Of a DNA stretch of 64,000 bases, positions 1 through 9,193 are shown piece by piece. The notes under the pieces were generated by a model that was not told the DNA's origin, searched no databases, and worked only from the letters and a program-made list of their open reading frames with translations. Source of the stretch: Mesorhizobium xinjiangense (lineage in GTDB: Bacteria; Pseudomonadota; Alphaproteobacteria; Rhizobiales; Rhizobiaceae); NCBI RefSeq assembly GCF_009749525.1, contig NZ_WOAC01000008.1, positions 103,501 through 167,500 on the forward strand, read 5' to 3'. How positions within the stretch are numbered: position 1 is the stretch's first letter; the number at the start of each line of letters is the position of its first letter. Made by a program: the position numbers and the translations under genes.

Positions 1-701
1 CCGCCGAGGCCGAAATAGACAAGGACCAGACCGCCGGCCAGCACGAAGGGCAGCGAGACGAAGTAGATCGGGATCTGCGGCGTCAGCTTGTTGAGGAAGC
101 CGACGATGAGATTGACGATGATGCCGTAGGCGATGAACGGGCTGCCGAGCTGGATCATGACCAGGAAGGACTCCGACAAGGTGTCGGTCACGTCGGTCAG
201 TGCCGAGCGGGGATTGAACAACAGGTTCGGCGGCGCGATGCGATAGGACGCCACGAGCGCCTTGATGATCTCGTGATGGAAATTGCCGATGAACAGCAGC
301 AGCAAGGCGCCGAAGGTGATCAGATTGGTCAGCGGCGGCTGGGCGTCCGCCTCCTCGATCGACGGCGTGACGAGAGCACCATAGCCCATCATCATGGCCA
401 TGGCCGCGCCGACGAATTGCAGCGCAAGGATATAGATGCGCGCCATCAGGCCGATCAGGGCGCCGGTCGCAACCTCGGACAGGACAAGACCGGCCAGCAC
501 CGCCGGCTGACTGTCGGCGATCGGCAGCAGGCTGTCCCACAGATGCATCAGGAGGGCGAAGCTGGCGGCGACGGCGACGAACAGGCGGATCTGTACCGGC
601 ACGCGCACACTCGACAAGCCGGGCATGACCATGAAGCAGGAGCCGATGCGACAGAAGGCCAAAAAGGCCGCGACGACGAGCGCGTCGACGTCGAACGTCA
701 A
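1..701 (-). CDS. fliR: Flagellar export apparatus protein FliR (partial, 3' end outside window)
   Basis: FliR is a polytopic inner-membrane component of the flagellar type III export gate, working with FliP, FliQ, FlhA and FlhB. About 233 N-terminal residues are present. They are highly hydrophobic, with several membrane segments, and carry the FliR-like early pattern [14 protein letters not shown] place the start at a TTG (701-699) whose last two bases fall in the flhA stop codon (TTGA overlap), which gives the expected FliR N-terminus directly. No ATG gives a better start. It is the last gene seen of the flgE-to-fliR unit and is coupled to flhA. The C-terminus lies to the left of the window. 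Confidence 0.9.
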   Translation of the reverse strand, partial: MTFDVDALVVAAFLAFCRIGSCFMVMPGLSSVRVPVQIRLFVAVAASFALLMHLWDSLLPIADSQPAVLAGLVLSEVATGALIGLMARIYILALQFVGAAMAMMMGYGALVTPSIEEADAQPPLTNLITFGALLLLFIGNFHHEIIKALVASYRIAPPNLLFNPRSALTDVTDTLSESFLVMIQLGSPFIAYGIIVNLIVGFLNKLTPQIPIYFVSLPFVLAGGLVLVYFGLG

Positions 702-2794
702 GAAAGCGCTCCCAGCACGCGGATCTCGACACCCTTGGCGATCTCGACATGGCTGAGCACCGGAAGGGTCGGGAAGAGCCGCTCGACGATCATACGCACA
801 TAGGGTCGCGCCTCGGGGGCGGTGACGAGCGCAAAGCGGTTGCCGGCGTCGAAATGCTCGCGGATGACCTTGGAAGCCTGCTGGCCGAATTCCTCGAGCA
901 GGCGCGGATCGATGTCGAATTCGCGGACCTCGCCCTTCTGGTCGCGTTTCAGCGACTGGTGGAAGACGAGATCCCAGCGGTTGCCGAGGCGCAGCACCTG
1001 CAACACGCCGGATTCCGACAGATCGCCGCAGATCTGCTGAGCCATGCGGATGCGCACATGCTCGACGATCTGCTCCGTGCGCCGCACATGCGGCGCGATC
1101 TCGGCGATCGCCTCGATGATGATGTGGAGGTTGCGGATCGAGACGCGCTCGGCGAGCAGCAGCTTCAGCACCGCCTGCAGGCCCGGATAGGTGATGTGGG
1201 AGGTGCAGATCTCGTCCGTCAGCTTGCGATATTCGGGATCGAGCCTTTCGACCAGCGCCTTCATGTCCTTGTAGGAGAGGAGTTGCGGCAGGTTGTTGCG
1301 GACAACCTCGCTGAGATGGGTCAGCAGAACCGACATGTTGTCGGCAAAAGCATAATTGCTGCGCCTGAGATCCTCGATGAAGGTCTCCGGCACCGACACG
1401 GCCCGCATGCCGAAGGCCGGCTCGCGCACCTCCTCGCAGGGAAGGTCCGGCGCTTCCCTGTTGCCCAGCGGAACCAGAAGCTCGCCGACGCGCAGCTGGT
1501 GCTCGGCCACCGTCGTGCCGTGGACCTTGATCTGGTAGCTTTTGGAAGGCGTCGAAAAGTCGTCGGTCAGGCGCACTTCCGGCACGACGAAGCCGTATTC
1601 GAGCGCGAACTTCTTGCGCATCTTGCCCATGCGATAGGCGAGTTCCTGGTGCGAGGCGAGGAGCTTCGTCGAAAGCTGCTTGCCGATCAGCAGTTCGATC
1701 TCGGGCGTCTTGAGCGTTGCCTTGATCGAATTCTTGTCCTCCTCGACCTTGGCATTTTCCTCGCGCTTGACGGCTTCGGCCGCCTCGGCCTCGCGCTTTC
1801 TGCGCCGCAGCGGGATCACATAGGCGACGGCGGACATTGCAAGGGCCAGGACCAGGAAGGGCAATATCGGCAGGCCGGGCATGAGCGCCAGGACGAGAAG
1901 GAGAAGCGCGGCGACATAGAGCGCGCGCGGATAGGCCGAAAGCTGTCCGAGCACGGCCTCGTCGGCCGAGCCGCGCGTGCCGCCTTTCGACACCAGGAGA
2001 CCGGCTGCCAGCGAGATGATGAGGGCCGGGATCTGGGAGACCAGCCCGTCGCCGACCGACAGCTTGACGAACACGTCGGCGGCCGTGCCGATATCCATGC
2101 CGTGGCGGCCGTAGCCGATCGCGATGCCGCCGACGATGTTGACGGCCGTGATGATGAGACCGGCAATGGCATCGCCGCGAACGAACTTCGAGGCACCGTC
2201 CATCGAACCGAAAAAGGAGCTCTCCTCCTCCAGTTCGCGGCGCCGGTGCTGCGCTTCCTTGTCGTCGATCATTCCGGCCGACAGATCGGCGTCGATCGAC
2301 ATCTGCTTTCCCGGAATGGCGTCGAGCGTGAAGCGTGCGCCTACTTCGGCAATGCGCGTCGAGCCCTTGGTGATGACGATGAAATTGACGATGATCAGGA
2401 TCAGGAAGACGATCAGCCCGATGACGAAATCGCCGCTCATGACCAGGTTCGAAAAGCCGCCGATGACATAGCCGGCGGCATTGGTCCCCTCGTTGCCATG
2501 CGCGAGGATCACGCGCGTCGTGGCGATGTTGAGCGCCAGGCGCAGCATGGTGGCGATCAGGAGGATTGTGGGAAAGGACGTGAAATCGAGCGGCCGCTGG
2601 ATCCACAACGCCACCATCAGGATGAGGACCGACATGGCGATCGAAACCGCCAGGCCCATGTCGATCATGAAGGACGGGATCGGCAGGAAGAGCACGGACA
2701 GGATGGCCACCACGCCGACCGCGAAAAGCACGTCGCGGCCGTGCCGGGGGCCCGATACCGCGGATACGGAGGCTGCCGTTCCTGTCACTGCCAT
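698..2794 (-). CDS. flhA: Flagellar biosynthesis protein FlhA
   Basis: FlhA is the large export-gate protein of the flagellar type III secretion system. The 698-residue length is normal. The N-terminal half (about residues 20-330) has eight or so hydrophobic segments and the conserved cytoplasmic loop following [30 protein letters not shown]. The C-terminal half (about 350-698) is the soluble domain that docks chaperone-substrate complexes. The start is the ATG at 2794. fliQ lies 75 bp upstream and fliR overlaps the stop codon, so it belongs to the flgE-to-fliR transcription unit. Identification is secure. Confidence 0.97.
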   Translation of the reverse strand: MAVTGTAASVSAVSGPRHGRDVLFAVGVVAILSVLFLPIPSFMIDMGLAVSIAMSVLILMVALWIQRPLDFTSFPTILLIATMLRLALNIATTRVILAHGNEGTNAAGYVIGGFSNLVMSGDFVIGLIVFLILIIVNFIVITKGSTRIAEVGARFTLDAIPGKQMSIDADLSAGMIDDKEAQHRRRELEEESSFFGSMDGASKFVRGDAIAGLIITAVNIVGGIAIGYGRHGMDIGTAADVFVKLSVGDGLVSQIPALIISLAAGLLVSKGGTRGSADEAVLGQLSAYPRALYVAALLLLVLALMPGLPILPFLVLALAMSAVAYVIPLRRRKREAEAAEAVKREENAKVEEDKNSIKATLKTPEIELLIGKQLSTKLLASHQELAYRMGKMRKKFALEYGFVVPEVRLTDDFSTPSKSYQIKVHGTTVAEHQLRVGELLVPLGNREAPDLPCEEVREPAFGMRAVSVPETFIEDLRRSNYAFADNMSVLLTHLSEVVRNNLPQLLSYKDMKALVERLDPEYRKLTDEICTSHITYPGLQAVLKLLLAERVSIRNLHIIIEAIAEIAPHVRRTEQIVEHVRIRMAQQICGDLSESGVLQVLRLGNRWDLVFHQSLKRDQKGEVREFDIDPRLLEEFGQQASKVIREHFDAGNRFALVTAPEARPYVRMIVERLFPTLPVLSHVEIAKGVEIRVLGALS

Positions 2795-2869
2795 CGTCTG
2801 CTGCTGCCCTTCATCGAATCCAGGCCGGCAGCCTATGACCTCAAGCTTGCGCGAGGGTGAGACGGTGGC

Positions 2870-3136
2870 TCAGAACCCGGTTTCGATGCGTTCGAAAACG
2901 ACGCTCGACAGCAACGATATCTGTGCGCCGACGAACGGGCCGGAGAGCGCGACCGCCAGGAGGATGGCGATGATCTTCGGCACGAAGGTCAGGGTGATTT
3001 CCTGCACCTGGGTCAGGGCCTGGACCAGCGCGATGGAGACGCCGACGAGCATGGCGGTCACGACAGCCGGACCGGAAGCCATCAGCACGGTCCAGATGGC
3101 GAACTGCATCAGTTCGAGCGCGTCGGCCTCGTTCAT
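2870..3136 (-). CDS. fliQ: Flagellar biosynthetic protein FliQ
   Basis: FliQ is a small two-helix membrane protein of the export gate. It is 88 residues, the usual FliQ length. Two hydrophobic hairpin helices (about residues 14-38 and 50-75) flank the LTQVQEITLTFVPKI segment typical of the family. The ATG at 3136 is chosen because it gives exactly the family length; longer readings of this frame run into flgD. It lies between flgD (11 bp upstream) and flhA, in the same order as in other Rhizobiales flagellar loci. Confidence 0.95.
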   Translation of the reverse strand: MNEADALELMQFAIWTVLMASGPAVVTAMLVGVSIALVQALTQVQEITLTFVPKIIAILLAVALSGPFVGAQISLLSSVVFERIETGF

Positions 3137-3147
3137 CGCGTGGTCGT

Positions 3148-3543
3148 CTAGCTGATCGTGACGCCGGCGCCGACGACAAGCTCGGTGCCGTCTTGCAGGA
3201 CCGCCATGACGCCGTCGGAATAGATCTGGACTTTGGCGATTTCGCCCGACACCTCGCCGTCGGCACTGGTGATGGTCCGGCCGATCAGCGCGCCGGCCTG
3301 ATCGAGAAACGAGGTCGTCAGAAGTTCGTCCAGCTTGGTGTTGGTCTGGATCGTCTGCTCGACCTGGGAGAAGGTGGCGAGTTGGGCGATGTAGTCCTTG
3401 GAATCCATCGGCGCGGTCGGATCCTGGTTCTCCATCTGGGTGACGAGAAGCTTCAGGAAGGTCTCGTAATCGACGGCGTTGGCCGCCGAGGAACCCGACT
3501 GGGCGGACGCCGTCGTGGCCGAGGAAACGGGCGGAATGCTCAT
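3148..3543 (-). CDS. flgD: Flagellar hook capping protein FlgD (short form)
   Basis: FlgD forms the temporary cap that lets hook subunits (FlgE) polymerise outside the cell. Only 131 residues are encoded, the short rhizobial form. The conserved N-terminal export and capping region is clear ([20 protein letters not shown], about residues 27-46, then [18 protein letters not shown]). A short beta-rich tail follows, without the long C-terminal Tudor/FnIII domains of enterobacterial FlgD. The start codon overlaps the flbT stop (ATGA, 3540-3543), indicating translational coupling. Confidence 0.93.
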   Translation of the reverse strand: MSIPPVSSATTASAQSGSSAANAVDYETFLKLLVTQMENQDPTAPMDSKDYIAQLATFSQVEQTIQTNTKLDELLTTSFLDQAGALIGRTITSADGEVSGEIAKVQIYSDGVMAVLQDGTELVVGAGVTIS

Positions 3544-3995
3544 GATGCTGTTGCCTCCAATGCCTGGTGGGTGGAACCGCCGGCCGCGCGGCCGCGCTTG
3601 CCGAGGATCTCGTCCTCAATGGCGAACAGGCCGCGGATCATCTTGAGCGCTTCATAGACTTGGTCTTCCGCCACCAGGCGGTCGACCTGCTTCAGCGTGC
3701 CGAGGATCTGCTCGTTGCTGAAATTGGCCAACAGCAGCGAGAGCGATTTGCGGAACATGTCGCGCGCCTGCGATGCATCGCCCGGGCTCATCAGGATGAC
3801 CTGGACGATGAAGTAGAGCTGGCGCAGCGGCGTCGTGGCCTGCTCGGCCTGCAGAACGTGGTTTTCGAGCAGGAACTGGACGTCGTTCAGGAACTCGATC
3901 GACGTCTTGCGGTCGACGCGCACCACGGCGCCGTTGATGTATATCTTCTCGTTGGCCTTCAACGAAATCTTGAGCGAGCTCTTCGGACTTTTCAT
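3540..3995 (-). CDS. flbT: Flagellin post-transcriptional regulator FlbT
   Basis: FlbT is an alphaproteobacterial RNA-level regulator that couples flagellin mRNA stability or translation to flagellar assembly. The 151-residue product begins [20 protein letters not shown] and contains the family's [28 protein letters not shown] core cut into the usual N-terminal part. The ATG at 3995 overlaps the flaF stop (ATGA). A longer reading of the frame would lie inside flaF and is not supported. Its partner FlaF, with opposing effect in Caulobacter, is directly upstream. Confidence 0.94.
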   Translation of the reverse strand: MKSPKSSLKISLKANEKIYINGAVVRVDRKTSIEFLNDVQFLLENHVLQAEQATTPLRQLYFIVQVILMSPGDASQARDMFRKSLSLLLANFSNEQILGTLKQVDRLVAEDQVYEALKMIRGLFAIEDEILGKRGRAAGGSTHQALEATAS

Positions 3996-4339
3996 TGAAT
4001 GCCGTCCCGGATGATCTGCGAGATCTCGATCAGACCGTCGAAGTTCTCCGACGTGCCCTGCCGCACCGCTTCGGCCTCGCGCAAGAGCCACAGCCCGATC
4101 GAAATGAGGTTGGCCCGCAATTCGTTGGGCAGTTCGTTCTCGGCGCTGCCCAGGTCGTCGAGGAATGTCGTCCATACGCGATTGAGGAAATGGACGGCTT
4201 CCACCGCCTGCATGGAGCCGGTGCCGGCCTGGCGTGCGGCAACCAGGAGATCGATCGAGCGCGTCAGAAGCTGGCGTTCGCGGTCCCTGGCGTCGGCGAC
4301 CGAATCGGTCTGGATGTCTGCATAGGAAAACTGGTACAT
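3992..4339 (-). CDS. flaF: Flagellar biosynthesis regulator FlaF
   Basis: FlaF is a small helical protein required for flagellin production in alphaproteobacteria and acts with FlbT. The 115-residue product has the family core ([36 protein letters not shown], about residues 47-85). The ATG at 4339 lies 16 bp after flgL, and its stop overlaps flbT. Expression from the hook-filament junction operon fits a role in timing filament synthesis after hook completion. Confidence 0.94.
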   Translation of the reverse strand: MYQFSYADIQTDSVADARDRERQLLTRSIDLLVAARQAGTGSMQAVEAVHFLNRVWTTFLDDLGSAENELPNELRANLISIGLWLLREAEAVRQGTSENFDGLIEISQIIRDGIQ

Positions 4340-4355
4340 GCGGCTTTCGCTTCTG

Positions 4356-5399
4356 CTAGAGGTAACGCAGCAGGCTCAACTGATTGAGGCGCGCAGTCAG
4401 GGTGTAGGCGGTTTCGATCTGCGCCCGCAGCTCCTCGACCCGTGTCGCGGCCTCGTATGGATCGACCCCTTCCATCTCCAGCAATGTTTCGGAGAACAGA
4501 TCGACCTGCATGGTCAGCCGTTCGCTGGCCTGGGTGACGCGCTGTTCGACGAAGCCGACGCGCCCTTGCGTGGTTGCGATATCGCCCAGCGCCTCACCGA
4601 CCAGCGAGGTGGCGAATTCGGCAATCTGGCGCAACGCATCCTCGCTGAGTTCCGAATTGAAGAGGTCGGCAACGACCGTCGCTGCCATGGCGATTTTCTG
4701 GATGCCTTCCTCATTGGCGCTGACCGACGTTTCGGTGGTCTCGCCGAGCGTGATGCGGCTGGTGATGCCCTGATCGGTGGCGTTCGACCAGTTGTCCTGC
4801 CACTGCGTGCCGGTGAATTCCGCCGCCGCCGGACCTTCAAGGAAGGCCTGGATCTCGGCGGCGGTCAGGTTTCCGGCGGCGGCATCGGTCTGGGCGAAGC
4901 CGAACTCGGCCTGGAAAGCGGCGTCGAAATCGGCCTTGCTGTCCGAACCGGCGGAATAGTCGTTGAGCGGTTTGATGTCGGTGTTGACGCCGGCGAAGAT
5001 ATACTCGCCGTTGAAGCTGGTGTTGATGATGCCGGTCAGCGTGTCCAGCATCAACTGCCCGGCCTGCTGTGCCGTTTCCTTTTCCGCGCCGCCCGATGCC
5101 GCAACCGCCACGGCGGAAAGAAATGATTCGCCGGCCGCCCTGATGTCGGACAACGCTTCCTGGCTTGCCGAAAGCCTGGACGAAACCAGTGCGTTGGTGT
5201 CGATGATGCCCTTGAGGCGATCGACGTCGCGGTGCAGCGAGATCGAGTTGCCGGTGCGTGCGCCGAGCGCCAGGCCGGTGTCGGCGACCTTTCCGGTCGT
5301 CGCCTCGGTCTGGCCTTTGACCAGCTGCGACTGCATGCGCATGAGCGAATAGCGCAGCGCCTGATTGATCGCGTTGGATGAAACGTAAGAGACCTTCAT
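4356..5399 (-). CDS. flgL: Flagellar hook-filament junction protein FlgL
   Basis: FlgL (HAP3) is the second junction protein between hook and filament and is exported through the flagellar type III system. The 347-residue protein has the flagellin-like helical ends seen in FlgL: an N-terminal coiled region (about 1-110) and a C-terminal coiled region (about 265-347), with a variable acidic centre. It begins MKVSYVSSNAINQALRYSL and follows flgK by 4 bp. Its small size relative to enterobacterial FlgL is normal for Rhizobiales. Confidence 0.93.
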   Translation of the reverse strand: MKVSYVSSNAINQALRYSLMRMQSQLVKGQTEATTGKVADTGLALGARTGNSISLHRDVDRLKGIIDTNALVSSRLSASQEALSDIRAAGESFLSAVAVAASGGAEKETAQQAGQLMLDTLTGIINTSFNGEYIFAGVNTDIKPLNDYSAGSDSKADFDAAFQAEFGFAQTDAAAGNLTAAEIQAFLEGPAAAEFTGTQWQDNWSNATDQGITSRITLGETTETSVSANEEGIQKIAMAATVVADLFNSELSEDALRQIAEFATSLVGEALGDIATTQGRVGFVEQRVTQASERLTMQVDLFSETLLEMEGVDPYEAATRVEELRAQIETAYTLTARLNQLSLLRYL

Positions 5400-5403
5400 C
5401 TGC

Positions 5404-6804
5404 CTAGCCCGCCATTTCGAGAAGAATCGCCATCATCTCGTCGATGGTGCTGATGAGACGCGCCGATGCCTCGTAGGAATGCTCGAGTTCGAGCATCAGC
5501 GCCATCTGATCGTCGACATTGACCCCGGTCGAGTTCGACAGCGTTTCGCTCACTCGCGACAGGAGAGCGCCCGACGTCAGCCCCGAGTTCGAGGTCGTCT
5601 GACGGAGCGCCTCGACCCAGCTGATCGTGTTGGTGGCGAATTCGCCGAGGTTCGAATTGGTGTTGACGCCCGTCGAGGGGTCGAAATTCATGCTGGCGTC
5701 GAGATTGTCGCCGTAGGCAACGAGCAGGCCGGTGAAGGCGGCATGATTGTCCGGATTTGCGTCGTACGAATTGCCGTCGCGCAGCTTGACGGGATCGCCG
5801 CCGGCATCGGGATCAAAGTCTGCGTTGATTTCGATCTTGCCGGCCAGGCCCGGAGTGAGCGATCCCACGGTGGCTGGCGGGGGAGTCCAGGTGAAAAGGC
5901 CAGGCGTCCCCGCCTCATCAAAGGCAGTGATGAGGCCGCGTGCGATCTCGTCGAGCTGCGTCTGCATGGTGACGGCGACGTTGTCGCGCAGTTCGACCAT
6001 GGCCGCCAGCTTGCCGGTGCCGGTGGTGACCGGCACACCGTCGATGTAGACGGCATTGCCTTCGACACCGGCGGAGTAGAAGGCGGTCGGCTCGAAGGCG
6101 ATGTTGCGCGGCGATGTCTCGTAGAGCGTGACGCCGTCGCCGGTCGTAACGACCATGTCGTTGTTGGCCCGGGTCTGAGTGGAGACCGGGATGTATTGCG
6201 AGATTTCCTTCAAGATGGCGTCGCGCTTGTCGAGCGCGTCGGTGGCGTCCTCGCCGATCGCAGTCGCCTTGACCACCGCCGTGTTGGCCGCGTCGAATTC
6301 GGCCAGGAGCGAATTGAGATCATCGACCGACCGCGAGATTTCGAGATCGAGTTCGGCCCGGTAGGACTGGATCTGGCTGGTGCCGCCGTTCAGCGTCTGG
6401 ACGAGCTGGCGTGCCGAGTTCACCACGCCGTCAGCCAGGCTGGCGGAGGAGGGCGAGGCGGCATAGAGCTGCAGCGATTCCTGCAGGGCACCGAGGCCGG
6501 TCGCCGGAGAGGTGCCGTTCGCCTCGCCATTGACGGCCAGCGCCAAAGTGTCGAGGCCGGCAAACATGGTTTGCTGGCCTTCCCAGTCGGAATTGGCGTT
6601 GAGATACTGCCGCAGCAGGGAATCGTTGGCGGCGCGCCGGATGTCGGCGACCCGTATTCCCGACTGATCGCTGATCAGCACGGCCGAGCGCCGCGTATAG
6701 TCGGCGTTGTCGGCATTGGTGACGTTCTGCGTGACGACGCTGGTGCGACGAGACGTTGCCAGCAACGCCGACTGTGCAATGCTGAGTGCTGAGCTTAGCG
6801 ACAT
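5404..6804 (-). CDS. flgK: Flagellar hook-associated protein FlgK
   Basis: FlgK (HAP1) is the first hook-filament junction protein. The 466-residue product begins MSLSSALSIAQSALLATSRR with the conserved N-terminal rod/hook signature (VVTQNVTNADNADYTRR, about 23-39). It ends with the helical FlgK C-terminus (VNVDDQMALMLELEHSYEAS). A variable domain occupies about residues 110-400. Start ATG 6804 is 31 bp after flgE and the gene is followed closely by flgL, giving the usual hook-basal order. Confidence 0.95.
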   Translation of the reverse strand: MSLSSALSIAQSALLATSRRTSVVTQNVTNADNADYTRRSAVLISDQSGIRVADIRRAANDSLLRQYLNANSDWEGQQTMFAGLDTLALAVNGEANGTSPATGLGALQESLQLYAASPSSASLADGVVNSARQLVQTLNGGTSQIQSYRAELDLEISRSVDDLNSLLAEFDAANTAVVKATAIGEDATDALDKRDAILKEISQYIPVSTQTRANNDMVVTTGDGVTLYETSPRNIAFEPTAFYSAGVEGNAVYIDGVPVTTGTGKLAAMVELRDNVAVTMQTQLDEIARGLITAFDEAGTPGLFTWTPPPATVGSLTPGLAGKIEINADFDPDAGGDPVKLRDGNSYDANPDNHAAFTGLLVAYGDNLDASMNFDPSTGVNTNSNLGEFATNTISWVEALRQTTSNSGLTSGALLSRVSETLSNSTGVNVDDQMALMLELEHSYEASARLISTIDEMMAILLEMAG

Positions 6805-6835
6805 TCCAGAATTCCCCGCCCCAACGACATGTCAG

Positions 6836-8092
6836 TTACCTCTTCAAGTTGACCAGCACGTCCAACAGCTCCGAGCCGGTCTGGAACACCTTCGAGTTGG
6901 CGGTGTAGTTGCGCTGCGATTCGATCATGGCCGTCAGCTCTTCGCCGATATCGACATTGGAGGCTTCGAGCGCGCCGGACGTGACCTTGCCGAAGTCGCC
7001 TTCCTCGGGGAAGCCGAGATTGATTTCGCCCGACAGGGCGCTCTGCGAAAAGACGTTTCCGGAGAGAACGTTGAGCTGATCGGGACTGGTCACGTTGGCG
7101 AGCGGGATGCGGTAGAGTGCTGCCAGCGTGCCGTTGTCGTACTGGGCGTAAAGCGTTCCGTCGGCGGCGATCTCGTAGCCCGACACCGCGCTCGCCGCAT
7201 TGCCGTTGACATCGGCCGTGCCAGGCGTGAATTCGGTCGCGAGCTGGGTCATCTCCGACATGTCCAGCTCGAGCGCGGCGCCGCCGGGAACGTTGAGATT
7301 GATCGTGCCGCCACCCGACAACTGACCGTTGGTCGGATCGAAGGTCAATATGTCCGTGGCAAGGGCTGCGGAACTATAGGGGAATCCGGTGCCGGCGGTG
7401 CCGTCGGCCTGATTGTAGACCGCCACTTCCCAGGTGTTGTCGGCCGTCTTGGTGAAATAGATATCCATCAGCACCTCGCCGCCGAGATTGTCGTAGGCGA
7501 CCATCGACGTCTTGTTGGTGTAGGTGGAACCCGCCACGTTGTCTGATGGCAGAGAACCTGCGGCAACGATGTCGGCATCGGCCGGCAGGTTGGCCGAATA
7601 GACCCCTTCGGTGCTCGGCGTGGCGGTCATCGCAAGATCGGCGATCCTGACCGCCTCGAGGCCGGCAAAGCTGTTGGCGGCCGTGCTCGGCGTGCCGTTG
7701 GCGTAGCTGTAGCCCTGGAGGTAGAAGCCGGCCGCATTGACCAGCCGGCCCTCGTCGTCGAGCACGAAGGAGCCGGCGCGCGTCAGGAAGGTCTGGCCGG
7801 ATGCGTCCTGGACGGTGAAGAACCCTTCGCCGCTGATCGCCAGGTCGGTTGCCGACGTGGTGTACTGGATGTTGCCCTGCTGGGAGATCGAGGTGCGGAC
7901 CGTGGTCGCGACCCCGCCCGAGGAATAGCTGCCGGAACCGGCCTGCGGCACGACGAGGGTCGAGAATTCGACCGAGGATCGCTTGTACCCGGTGGTGCCC
8001 GAATTGGCGATGTTGTCGGCCACGGTGCCCAGCCGGTTCGACTGGCCCTGCATGCCCGACACGCCGGTGCGCATCATTCCATATAGGCTCAC
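6836..8092 (-). CDS. flgE: Flagellar hook protein FlgE
   Basis: FlgE builds the hook. The 418-residue protein starts SLYGMMRTGVSGMQGQ after a GTG start codon (8092-8090), preceded by a GAGGAGAGG ribosome binding site. The rod/hook N-terminal motif (VADNIANSGTTGYKRS, about 24-39) and the C-terminal rod motif (LEASNVDIGEELTAMIESQRNY) are both present. It is the first gene of the unit running to fliR. A candidate flagellar promoter element lies at 8232-8255, leaving an untranslated leader of more than 100 nt, longer than for the other flagellar units. Confidence 0.96.
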   Translation of the reverse strand: MSLYGMMRTGVSGMQGQSNRLGTVADNIANSGTTGYKRSSVEFSTLVVPQAGSGSYSSGGVATTVRTSISQQGNIQYTTSATDLAISGEGFFTVQDASGQTFLTRAGSFVLDDEGRLVNAAGFYLQGYSYANGTPSTAANSFAGLEAVRIADLAMTATPSTEGVYSANLPADADIVAAGSLPSDNVAGSTYTNKTSMVAYDNLGGEVLMDIYFTKTADNTWEVAVYNQADGTAGTGFPYSSAALATDILTFDPTNGQLSGGGTINLNVPGGAALELDMSEMTQLATEFTPGTADVNGNAASAVSGYEIAADGTLYAQYDNGTLAALYRIPLANVTSPDQLNVLSGNVFSQSALSGEINLGFPEEGDFGKVTSGALEASNVDIGEELTAMIESQRNYTANSKVFQTGSELLDVLVNLKR

Positions 8093-8231
8093 TGCAACCT
8101 CTCCTCGAATTTAGTGCGGCTGCGCCGGACCGGTGCATCGCTTCATGGAAACGATGCGCCGATCGAACGCGTTGTTTTTCGCAATTCCGGACGGAGAACC
8201 GGTGTCTCTCCTGGAGTTACTCTCTTGAGTC

Positions 8232-8255
8232 TAACGGGACTGACTTGCGCGAAAC
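8232..8255 (-). promoter_or_regulatory. Candidate flagellar box upstream of flgE
   Basis: On the minus strand the sequence reads GTTTCGCGCAAG, five bases, then CCCGTTA. It is 11/12 identical to the consensus GCTTCGCGCAAG derived from copies upstream of the DUF1217 gene, motA, fliF and flgB, and its second half is identical to that of the DUF1217 copy. It lies 139 bp before the flgE start, in the 240-bp gap between ftcR and flgE. Function as promoter or activator site is inferred from repetition and position. Confidence 0.5.
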
Positions 8256-8332
8256 TGGCTACTGAGACTGTTGGCGTGCTTGTCGGCGCATCGGCGCGCC
8301 GGAATGGTGGGCGGCGGCGCGCGGCGCCGTCA

Positions 8333-9004
8333 TCAGATGCTCAGCCGGTAGCCGAGGAAGCGCTTGGAATCGATCGGGTCGACACCGAGTTTCTGACGCA
8401 GCTTCTTGCGCAGCTTGCTGACGTGGCTCTCGATGACGTTCTCTTCCACCTCTTCGTCGAAAATGCCGTAAATGGCGTTGAAGAGCTGGGATTTGGTGAC
8501 CCGGCGTCCGCTGTTGCTGGCCAGATATTCGAGGATCCGGCGCTCGCGGCGCGGCAGGGGGAAGGGCGTGTCGTCGATCTCGGGGTCGCGGCCGTTCATG
8601 AAGACGCGCAGCCGGCCGATCTCGGTGGCGCCGGACTGGTCCTGGGCCGCCCGGCGCCTGATGGCCGCGATGCGGGCGAGAATCTCGCGGATGTGTACCG
8701 GCTTGCGAATGACGTCGTCGACACCCGATTCAAACAGTTTCAACGTGTGCTCGAGCGAATGCTGTTCGCTGAGCGCAATGACCGGGGCTGCCGTGCGTTC
8801 GCGGATCATGCGGGCGGAGACGGAGTGGCTTTCGCACTCGCCGATGAGAAAGGCGCCGACCGACTGCAGGTCCTCATCGGCTGCGCTGGAGACCCACTCG
8901 CCAAATTCGATCGAGGCGAAACCGGCGCTCGGGACTCCTTCGCGTCCGAAAAGGGATGAATAGCCATCCTTCACGCGCTCGCGCTCGTCAACAATTACGA
9001 TCAT
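8333..9004 (-). CDS. ftcR: Flagellar transcriptional regulator FtcR/Rem (OmpR-type)
   Basis: The 223-residue protein has an N-terminal receiver-like domain (about 1-115) and a C-terminal OmpR/PhoB winged-helix DNA-binding domain (about 125-223, with [20 protein letters not shown] and [13 protein letters not shown]). It matches the FtcR (Brucella) / Rem (Sinorhizobium) class that activates flagellar genes downstream of VisNR. The receiver lacks the usual phosphoacceptor: the third strand reads FLIGECES, with no Asp at its end, although the KP pair near strand five is kept. This suggests phosphorylation-independent control. It is a single gene between two flagellar units, with an AT-rich region and an inverted repeat just upstream. 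Confidence 0.9.
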   Translation of the reverse strand: MIVIVDERERVKDGYSSLFGREGVPSAGFASIEFGEWVSSAADEDLQSVGAFLIGECESHSVSARMIRERTAAPVIALSEQHSLEHTLKLFESGVDDVIRKPVHIREILARIAAIRRRAAQDQSGATEIGRLRVFMNGRDPEIDDTPFPLPRRERRILEYLASNSGRRVTKSQLFNAIYGIFDEEVEENVIESHVSKLRKKLRQKLGVDPIDSKRFLGYRLSI

Positions 9005-9052
9005 TGGTTGCCCCCGAATCAGTTCTGTTGTCCGCCGGGTACAGGCCTACCC

Positions 9053-9074
9053 GTTGCCGGGAATCGCCGGCAAC
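9053..9074 (-). promoter_or_regulatory. Inverted repeat and AT-rich tract upstream of ftcR
   Basis: GTTGCCGG and CCGGCAAC form a perfect 8-bp inverted repeat around six bases, 48 bp before the ftcR start. It is next to an AT-rich tract (about 9074-9115) that is unusual for this GC-rich DNA and would suit a promoter. The repeat could be an operator (for example for VisNR, which controls rem in Sinorhizobium) or a leader hairpin. The sequence does not decide between these. Confidence 0.35.
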
Positions 9075-9193
9075 TGTTATTTCTTGTATGTAATTATTTG
9101 TGATTTATTAACCATACCGCCACTGCTTACCCACAGCTCTTCCACAGAACGGGCGGCTCAAGCGCGCGGGTCGGCGCAGCCGAATCTATGCAA

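Noticed and set aside
749..2860. A long open frame on the plus strand (about 700 codons) opposite flhA, and similar antisense frames opposite fliF (14120-15922), metH (35456-37729), lpd (43175-44632) and gguA (57509-59053)
   Set aside because: These are His/Asp/Arg-rich shadows caused by high GC at third codon positions of the real genes; no family motifs and no ribosome binding sites fit.
8093..8332. A factor-independent terminator for ftcR in the gap before flgE
   Set aside because: GC-rich self-complementary stretches exist near 8281-8330, but no stem followed by a T run on the minus strand could be defined.
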